Source: Clostridiales bacterium
Lineage (GTDB): Bacteria > Bacillota > Clostridia > Oscillospirales > Oscillospiraceae
NCBI GenBank assembly: GCA_004557075.1
Contig: SFEX01000011.1
Span: forward strand, 1 to 57,062
Direction: 5' to 3'
Length of the DNA: 57,062 nt
The stretch's first letter is position 1; each line of letters begins with the position of its first letter. The notes beneath the pieces were generated by a model. That model worked only from the letters and a program-made list of their open reading frames with translations, was not told the DNA's origin and searched no databases. Below are positions 51,861 through 57,062 of the stretch, piece by piece. Made by a program: the position numbers and the translations under genes.

Positions 51861-52120
51861 GAGATAACCCGTTAGGAGATCCTGAAATCTCTGCTTTGGT
51901 GTATGACATCTTTTGTTTGCTCCACTCCTATGATTGGGCAGAGTCCGGCGACACAGACATGGACGCCTATCAGAAAGACGTGGAAATCTTCAAAAGCCGA
52001 TGGTTCAAAAAGGCAAGGAAAGATCGGATCAAAGAGATGATCGATATCAGCACCGAGAAACTCAAAGAGGTTCTGTATCAGGCATTCGGATTTGAAACAG
52101 AAAGCAGCAGTGAACCATGA
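51789..52120 (+). pseudogene. C-terminal fragment of an unidentified gene, fused out of frame to the helicase fragment
   Basis: In the frame of the 52120 stop an open frame with protein-like text runs from about YDQHIYVGYGLDSDKHEKNY through DPEISALVYDIFCLLHSYDW to FGFETESSSEP. It has no ribosome binding site; the only starts are TTG (51818) or none. It overlaps the helicase fragment and looks like the tail of a gene whose front was deleted. Confidence 0.5.
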
Positions 52121-52193
52121 GTTCAATGACTTTTCAGCTTCAACCCGATACAATAATCACAGACAATCAATCTTAATGACGAGGTGAATGTAT

Positions 52194-52832
52194 ATGAATT
52201 TGAAAGAAGCGTTTCGTTACCAAAACAAGCTCCAGTCCTTTATGGACGAAGCCCAGGGCATCCTGGATCGTGACGCCAATGTCACGAAGGTGGAGAACAC
52301 CTATCTGCGGCACAAGGTGATGGCAGAAGCTGAGGATGAGACTGTTCTCATCGCCCCCGAAACCGAATACTATGAGCAGATCACCGATATTGCGAAGTTC
52401 CTTCTCTATCTGCTGGGAGAAAAGGACAAGCTGTTTGCGGCTATCCGCAAGGCAAAGGACGCACTTGACATCGATATGGACAGCGAGGTCAGCCTCAATG
52501 CCACTCGGCAGAGCATCGCCCGTACCTTCAAGCGGATGAACGATCTGCGCAACTCTGAGCAGACCATCTCCAACGGCGGCACCGGCTATCGCTTCAATGC
52601 CGAAGGCAATCAGATTTCCTATCGCTGCGACGTCAAGCGTGTGACTACGATCAACTATGACCGCAATGTCATCCGCACTGAGCTTGGCAAGCTGAATAAG
52701 CAGGCCGACGAGACTTCCACGAAGATCGATCTGTGCCTGGTCACTTCCAAGGTGGACTATGAGCCGCCCTTCGATGTGAACTCCAGCTTCGCCGAAGCAT
52801 TCGAGGCATACACGGAAAACGCCAGGGCTTAA
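52194..52832 (+). CDS. Hypothetical element protein (212 aa), helical
   Basis: Starts MNLKEAFRYQNKLQSFMDEA. Mostly predicted helix with heptad-like spacing in the first 110 residues; a mid-protein RTFKRMNDLRNSEQ; Cys and Asp scattered. I do not recognise a family. The ATG at 52194 has GAGGTG at 52181-52186 with 7-base spacing; the in-frame ATG at 52188 is too close. Confidence 0.75.
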   Translation: MNLKEAFRYQNKLQSFMDEAQGILDRDANVTKVENTYLRHKVMAEAEDETVLIAPETEYYEQITDIAKFLLYLLGEKDKLFAAIRKAKDALDIDMDSEVSLNATRQSIARTFKRMNDLRNSEQTISNGGTGYRFNAEGNQISYRCDVKRVTTINYDRNVIRTELGKLNKQADETSTKIDLCLVTSKVDYEPPFDVNSSFAEAFEAYTENARA

Positions 52833-53169
52833 CGCCCTGGCGCAGACCGACTATTTTGGGTGCGGCAAGATAAGAGAATACGGATACCGGTTCAGGTGCA
52901 GATGAACTATAAGGCTGCACACATCCGTAAGGATATTCCGGTTCGGCTCACCCTACGAGCCTTCATGATAGGAGAAAAGAAGCGTTCAGCTTCTCCGTCA
53001 CCGCCCTACATCCTTACATCAGAACCGTTCGTTCGTCACCACCCTCATTCTTGCTTCCGAACTGACATCTCCATTGTGAGGCATGCAAGCCTAACTCGCT
53101 GGTTACGAGATTATTATGATCAAATACTGATCTTTCTTTCTCCGTGAGCTGCGTCGAAAGCGTGACTCG
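52833..53169. other. 337-base gap without a convincing gene
   Basis: Several short stem-loops (for example GAAGC / GCTTC near 52980, GGCTC / GAGCC near 52945, CTCGCTGGTTACGAG near 53095). Reading frames here are short, lack ribosome binding sites and have no protein-like composition. Possible structured RNA, decayed gene or deletion scar. Confidence 0.5.
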
Positions 53170-53538
53170 TCATGCCGCCGACAATGCAAACGGGACAAAT
53201 GGTTGAAGTTGCATCGGACTCTTGCCGTATCCAAAATAGCCGGTCAAAAAATGACTTGAGCAGCAGGACTCAGCCTGCTGCTCACCGACGATATGCAGTT
53301 TTACCGCAACGGGAACCAGGATCTGATCCATCGGAACCTCAAAGAGATTTCCAAGTGCGTACAGATTATCTACGGTGGGAAGACTTTCACCTTTCTGCCA
53401 CTTGTAGATTGCCCGAGGTTCCTCAAAGCCGAAGTAGCTCTGCAGATCTCGAACAGTCATGCCGCGCTCGAGGCGCAGGCGACGGATGTTGTTTCCCGTG
53501 GCGACAAGGTCAATCACGGGATAGGCTTTTATGCCCAT
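53170..53538 (-). CDS. XRE-family helix-turn-helix regulator
   Basis: 122 residues. HTH core: LVATGNNIRRLRLERGMTVR, DLQSYFGFEEPRAIYKWQKG and LPTVDNLYALGNLFEVPMDQ, a complete XRE/Cro domain. The C-terminus QILVPVAVKLHIV and a Cys pair (ESCCSSHF) follow. The only - strand gene in this part. Start at 53538 by homology, though no clear ribosome binding site is seen. Confidence 0.8.
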   Translation of the reverse strand: MGIKAYPVIDLVATGNNIRRLRLERGMTVRDLQSYFGFEEPRAIYKWQKGESLPTVDNLYALGNLFEVPMDQILVPVAVKLHIVGEQQAESCCSSHFLTGYFGYGKSPMQLQPFVPFALSAA

Positions 53539-53550
53539 GAGAAAGAAACG

Positions 53551-53572
53551 GAAAATGCAAGAGAAAATGCAA
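53551..53572. promoter_or_regulatory. Tandem 10-base repeat between divergent genes (candidate operator)
   Basis: GAAAATGCAA at 53551-53560 and again at 53563-53572, starts 12 bases apart, between the XRE gene and the TTG-start gene; a natural site for the XRE protein. Confidence 0.45.
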
Positions 53573-53586
53573 AATAGGAGGTTAAT

Positions 53587-53955
53587 TTGAGAGAAAAGCT
53601 GTATTGGACGATTGAAAAGTTCTCCTTCCGGTATGACTATTTCATGTTCTTTGACACGACACCGTACCTCGCGGATCAGTTGTTCATCCGGCACCAAGTC
53701 AGAGTATGGTTTGACTCTGAATATGCAAAAGAAGGTTCTCCTTATCTTGCGATATTCTGCCACGTCAGAAAAAAGGACGTTCCGAAGTTCCTTGCAGCTC
53801 TCGAAGATCTCAAAAAAAGCATGATGCTTTGTGGGCATCCTAACTATGAGGCCGACATCAGCAGCTTCATGGACAATGTAGAAAAGATGAAAGGAGTCGT
53901 GCTCGATAATGAAAATGACGCCGCTCAAAAAGCAGAGCAAAAACGAACAGCGTAA
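53587..53955 (+). CDS. Hypothetical element protein (122 aa), TTG start
   Basis: TTG at 53587-53589 with perfect AGGAGG six bases upstream. Alternating aromatic and beta-rich start (EKLYWTIEKFSFRYDYFMFF), helical C-terminus. Unrecognised. Divergent from the XRE gene and so perhaps controlled by it. Confidence 0.7.
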   Translation: MREKLYWTIEKFSFRYDYFMFFDTTPYLADQLFIRHQVRVWFDSEYAKEGSPYLAIFCHVRKKDVPKFLAALEDLKKSMMLCGHPNYEADISSFMDNVEKMKGVVLDNENDAAQKAEQKRTA

Positions 53956-54029
53956 ATACTACTCATCCAAGCGAGGCTCCTGGAACGGGGTCTCGCCTAT
54001 AACCCGTATTGTACAAAGCAGGAGGGTTT

Positions 54030-54389
54030 ATGACAGAAACCGCATTAAACGAGAAGATCGACGAGCTGCAGGAGAATGATTCGAGAAATGCTCATCAGCG
54101 ACAGAAAGCTCGCCGCAGGCTGCGGCGCGGCACCAGCATCAGAAAAGCAGACCGCCTGCTTCGGATAATAAACTACGGAGGCTATGCTCCGCATCGCGGA
54201 TATATCGATTGGGGGTTCAGTGGAAGGACACTGCTCCATACAGGCAAATACATCAAATATCCTAAGAACAGCAACTGCCAGAGGTGGATCAAGAGAGAAA
54301 CAAGCCTCCGGATTCGCAGATGCAGGGATGTTCCTGCAAAAGGCAACTATTACCGTCGGCTCTTCGATTATTGGTGGACACTGTATTGA
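54030..54389 (+). CDS. Small basic element protein (119 aa)
   Basis: GGAGGG precedes the ATG at 54030. Rich in Arg/Lys (RQKARRRLRRGTSIRKADRL) with an aromatic end YYRRLFDYWWTLY. The strongly basic N-terminal half suggests nucleic-acid binding; no family recognised. Confidence 0.68.
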   Translation: MTETALNEKIDELQENDSRNAHQRQKARRRLRRGTSIRKADRLLRIINYGGYAPHRGYIDWGFSGRTLLHTGKYIKYPKNSNCQRWIKRETSLRIRRCRDVPAKGNYYRRLFDYWWTLY

Positions 54390-54403
54390 TGAGGTGAACT
54401 TGA

Positions 54404-54853
54404 ATGGATAACAAAGATAAAATGCAGCGGGAGCTTATGAGTAAACTTGCTGAGTTGGAGAGCAAACACAAAAGACGTCTTCCCCCGGATGATATACATC
54501 TTCGCCTCCGCAAAGGTATGGATAGGGCTCAGAAGGATACTCCGGTTATTTCAAAAGAGCTTTTCTGTACAGCGATCCACCTGCTCAAAGAACAAGAATC
54601 CATCGATGACGAATTCGGTCGAGCGTTACAGAAAGTCGGCAACGGTCATTTCGCATACGGGACAGAGAACAAATATCGGAAAGCTCTTCTGATGGTTCTC
54701 AAGGACGCCATCAATGATCAGTATGACTTCATCGATTGGTGGCTCTACGAAGGAGCTCCCGACTATAAGATCTGGAACGAAGATGAATCAATAGAATGGG
54801 ATCTTACGGAGCCGGAGGCACTGTACGATTTCATCACAACAGAATGCAAATAA
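54404..54853 (+). CDS. Hypothetical element protein (149 aa)
   Basis: GAGGTGAACTTGA precedes the ATG. Helical N-terminus with a charged MDNKDKMQRELMSKLAELES, middle KALLMVLKDAINDQYDFIDW and acidic C-terminus. Unrecognised; codon usage like its neighbours. Confidence 0.72.
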   Translation: MDNKDKMQRELMSKLAELESKHKRRLPPDDIHLRLRKGMDRAQKDTPVISKELFCTAIHLLKEQESIDDEFGRALQKVGNGHFAYGTENKYRKALLMVLKDAINDQYDFIDWWLYEGAPDYKIWNEDESIEWDLTEPEALYDFITTECK

Positions 54854-55046
54854 GGCTTTGCCAATGCAACCGTGTCGAGATCTGCAGGTCGCGGCTCGGA
54901 GAGGCGTATCAACAGCTAATTGACCACGAAATTGCGCGTAGGATAGTCAAACCCGTGGGTGCACAGAAAGCCAGGATAGGAGACGGAGCGGCTCGGAGGA
55001 AAAGGGCGCCAAAGGCAAAGCTTTTATGTTAGTTGCGAGGTGCAAA

Positions 55047-55304
55047 ATGCAGATTGACATTCATAGAGAGCAAAAGACAGTTTGTATCTGGTTGAGTCGG
55101 AAAGAATCTTCCGAATACAAAAACGAGAAGAGCCCCATCCTAACACCGTTGTTTGAAGGATACAGAAAGAGAGCGTACCATATTGCCGTATTCATGTCTG
55201 GCTCGGGGGATCTATATGACAGTATGCTTGGACTGCTCCTATATAACCGCCGTAAGATGGCAGAAAAGGAATTAGGTGTTCAATGGCCGAGGTCAAGAGG
55301 ATAA
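55047..55304 (+). CDS. Small conserved element protein (85 aa)
   Basis: MQIDIHREQKTVCIWLSRKE start, then YHIAVFMSGSGDLYDSMLGL and LLYNRRKMAEKE, a pattern common in small conserved proteins of Firmicutes conjugative elements. Start at 55047 with GAGGTGC; the ORF itself opens at 55026. Overlaps the next gene by 22 bases. Confidence 0.75.
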   Translation: MQIDIHREQKTVCIWLSRKESSEYKNEKSPILTPLFEGYRKRAYHIAVFMSGSGDLYDSMLGLLLYNRRKMAEKELGVQWPRSRG

Positions 55305-55915
55305 ATCAGCATTTTGTGTTGAACTTGTGGGAACCCGCTGCTCCTGCGTTTTGCTCTTTCGCCAAACCCTATGTGGGCAGCAGACATGATTTACTGAAGG
55401 TTGCAGTCAACATGAAAAACGCCGACCCACAGAGTGAGACGGCAAAAGCAATACAAGAGTATTTTGGCGGAAATCACGAGGCTACGCACAAGATTGCATA
55501 TCAGGAGATAGCGATTCTTACTCCCGTTAGAGTATTGACTTCATCAAAGATGACTCTCCCAGGTAAAACCTGGGAGCACTTGAATGTGTGGGATTGTCCT
55601 TACAAAATGAAGTTCGATGCCGCCGAAGTAAGTCAGATCATTTTACGCTACGATGGAATGTACCGCCGCTGCGTAAGAGCCAAATTCACTGACTTCTGCT
55701 ATGAAGGTATCAAAGGTGATTGGAGGCCGATTGGATCTGTACTCTTCGGAAACGCAAGTGTCATAGAATTCAACATGGACGCCGGCACCTTTGAAACTCT
55801 CCTATATGTTCAGGAAGATACTTCTGATACCAAGGAACAATTGGAAGCGAAGCTCGACAACCCCGATGAAATCATTCTGGACAGAATCTGCGACGAAGTC
55901 TTTGGGGACGGATGA
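55283..55915 (+). CDS. Hypothetical element protein (210 aa)
   Basis: Unrecognised; mixed alpha/beta composition with KIAYQEIAILTPVRVLTSSK and a C-terminal acidic stretch (LEAKLDNPDEIILDRICDEV). ATG lies within the end of the 85-residue gene, preceded by TAGGTGTT, so translation may be coupled. Confidence 0.65.
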   Translation: MAEVKRINQHFVLNLWEPAAPAFCSFAKPYVGSRHDLLKVAVNMKNADPQSETAKAIQEYFGGNHEATHKIAYQEIAILTPVRVLTSSKMTLPGKTWEHLNVWDCPYKMKFDAAEVSQIILRYDGMYRRCVRAKFTDFCYEGIKGDWRPIGSVLFGNASVIEFNMDAGTFETLLYVQEDTSDTKEQLEAKLDNPDEIILDRICDEVFGDG

Positions 55916-56000
55916 GTGATTGACTTCTGTGCCAGAAATACATATAATTAAGAGAGAGGAAGTGCTCAATTATACGAACAGCTATGCGAGGCGAGCAAAT

Positions 56001-56795
56001 ATGATCTATACCCCCGATACAAAGAAAGCCATCAAGCTATGCTTTGAGGCACATAGAAATCAAACAGATAAATCCGGGCTGCCGTATGTCTTCCATCCTT
56101 TCCACGTGGCAGAGCAGATGCCGAATGAGGAAACAACGATTGTCGCACTGCTCCATGATGTGATCGAAGATACGTCCTACACCATTGACGATCTTCGAAA
56201 AATGGGGTTTTCGGAAGAAGTGCTTGATGCGCTTGACTTAATGACTCATGACAAGAACGTGCCTTATATGGAGTATGTGGCTAAAATCAGTGAAAACGAG
56301 ATCGCTCGTACTGTAAAGTTGGCTGATCTCCGACACAACAGCGATCTGACTCGTCTGGATGAGATCGATGATAAAGCTCGCAATCGTATAGAGAAGTATA
56401 AGGCAGCCATCCGGCTCCTCTCGGAATCTAAGACCTCCTTCTGCCCGTATTACGACAAAGGCACCGATACCTGGCGGGTTGATTTTCCTGACCGTGACTC
56501 CGAGGAAGGTGATCTTCTGTATGTTGCAAGCGAATATGCTCGGACGAGTCTTTATTACCCATACAATGTAGCTGTCACTGCCGGAAAGGAATACAGCGGT
56601 CATGCGCATTCCTTCGAGGGAGTCATACAGGCTCTGCTGGATGATCCTGCTGGGTTTACAATTGCCGGGTTCGAGGATTTTTATTCAAAACAGGAACAAG
56701 AGATGCTCCTGGATATACGAAATAAGCTGACGAATAATACCGAGGAGGAAGCCAGTACAACAACAAAGCCCGATTCTCCTGAGCTCCTTCTTTGA
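56001..56795 (+). CDS. Small alarmone hydrolase-like HD protein (SAH/Mesh1-type)
   Basis: 264 residues from the ATG at 56001 (MIYTPDTKKAIKLCFEAHRN). HD-domain ligands are intact: FHPFHVAEQM, ALLHDVIEDT (HD 52-53) and KLADLRHNSDL. This matches the (p)ppGpp pyrophosphohydrolase half of SpoT without a synthetase. From about 175 on there is an extra domain I do not recognise. The open frame extends upstream to a TTG at 55920, but relatives begin at the MIYT position. Confidence 0.83.
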   Translation: MIYTPDTKKAIKLCFEAHRNQTDKSGLPYVFHPFHVAEQMPNEETTIVALLHDVIEDTSYTIDDLRKMGFSEEVLDALDLMTHDKNVPYMEYVAKISENEIARTVKLADLRHNSDLTRLDEIDDKARNRIEKYKAAIRLLSESKTSFCPYYDKGTDTWRVDFPDRDSEEGDLLYVASEYARTSLYYPYNVAVTAGKEYSGHAHSFEGVIQALLDDPAGFTIAGFEDFYSKQEQEMLLDIRNKLTNNTEEEASTTTKPDSPELLL

Positions 56796-56830
56796 GGTCA
56801 GTACTATTCTATCAAATTCCCTGAAAAATG

Positions 56831-56870
56831 AAATAAACCACGAGTCATCATCTTGACTCCTGGTTTATGA
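56831..56870 (+). terminator. Hairpin after the alarmone hydrolase gene
   Basis: ATAAACCACGAGTCA pairs with TGACTCCTGGTTTAT (one mismatch). No strong T-run, so termination is uncertain. Confidence 0.5.
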
Positions 56871-56937
56871 AGGAGAAAATGCCCTCGATAACGCAAAAAA
56901 GCAAAATATCTTTTTTGGTGCAACGTGCCAAATCAGT

Positions 56938-56977
56938 TACCGTTGTTGATACAATTTCAACAACGGTAATTTTTTAT
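56938..56977 (+). terminator. Strong terminator near the window end
   Basis: TACCGTTGTTGA / TCAACAACGGTA followed by ATTTTTTATTT. Confidence 0.88.
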
Positions 56978-57062
56978 TTGTTCCCGTTCTGGGGATGTAT
57001 TTGGCATGAAACCGGGGATATTTCGAACATTTCCGGTCATAAGCAAATTGTATACCCGGATT

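Larger units (their letters stand above)
48007..57062. mobile_element. Probable end of an integrative/conjugative element or its remnant (partial)
   Basis: Starts at the 3' end of tRNA-fMet, a possible integration point. Nearly all genes are + strand, short and compactly coupled, with antirestriction, truncated helicase and XRE genes often found on Firmicutes conjugative elements. No integrase, relaxase or type IV secretion gene is in the window, and the dispersed chromosomal repeats stop before it. Right boundary lies beyond the window or is unresolved. Confidence 0.5.

Noticed and set aside
52850..52900. Group II intron 5' end (GTGCGGC)
   Set aside because: No domain V or reverse transcriptase gene is seen in the following sequence.
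52860..53147. A 95-codon + strand ORF in the 337-base gap
   Set aside because: No ribosome binding site and no family-like text; treated as non-coding.
54844..55032. A 62-codon basic ORF between two element genes
   Set aside because: No ribosome binding site and it overlaps the end of the preceding gene; not strong enough to call, though the sequence is basic and could be a remnant.

Overview
The window reads as a chromosome segment of a GC-rich, Gram-positive anaerobe of the class Clostridia, most likely a gut Oscillospiraceae/Ruminococcaceae relative. The evidence is an ntp-type V-ATPase operon, a LysM-GH18 spore-lytic type protein, an SLH protein, LTA synthase, MurT, Shine-Dalgarno-driven starts with some TTG/GTG, and many dense genes separated by hairpin terminators. 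No 16S gene is present, so the placement is inference.

Layout. 0-3.7 kb: clpB behind a ribbon-helix-helix regulator. 3.8-8 kb: a tight three-gene operon (DUF362 protein, a TetM-like translational GTPase fused to a Rae1/YacP-like NYN nuclease, and the S4-domain protein YlmH). 8-11 kb: repeat-rich spacer, alpha/beta hydrolase, MFS transporter. 11-15.5 kb: an overlapping lipid operon (CDP-alcohol phosphatidyltransferase, CrtO-like membrane protein, a glycosyltransferase-diacylglycerol kinase fusion, and a HAD-GNAT fusion). 15.7-19.7 kb: FAD oxidoreductase, two small proteins among repeats, LysM-GH18 protein, NUDIX hydrolase. 19.7-28.3 kb: complete nine-gene V-ATPase operon in the order G/H-I-K-E-C-F-A-B-D. 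28.8-35.1 kb: E2-like acyltransferase, PHP phosphoesterase, amidohydrolase, murT, glmS. 35.2-43 kb: azlCD, secG, PIG-V-like glycosyltransferase, YeiH, an ogt/adaA alkylation-repair pair, GNAT, and a two-gene ABC exporter. 43-47.7 kb: SLH protein, LTA synthase, PAP2 protein. 47.93 kb: initiator tRNA-fMet.

From the tRNA to the right edge the gene character changes. All genes but one are on the + strand, and they are mostly short, acidic or unrecognised. They include an ArdA-type antirestriction protein, a truncated DinG-like helicase, an XRE regulator and a small alarmone hydrolase. This looks like one end of an integrative element or its remnant; no integrase, relaxase or T4SS gene is inside the window.

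How genes may work together. Several loci touch diacylglycerol: LTA synthase and PAP2 can release it, while the fusion at 12.4-14.5 kb carries both a glucosyltransferase and a kinase that can consume it. The DUF362-TetM/Rae1-YlmH operon unites three ribosome-linked activities and is the strongest candidate here for an undescribed system. A dispersed intergenic repeat family (six copies recognised by eye) and a recurrent terminator hairpin (four copies) punctuate the chromosomal part and are absent from the putative element.
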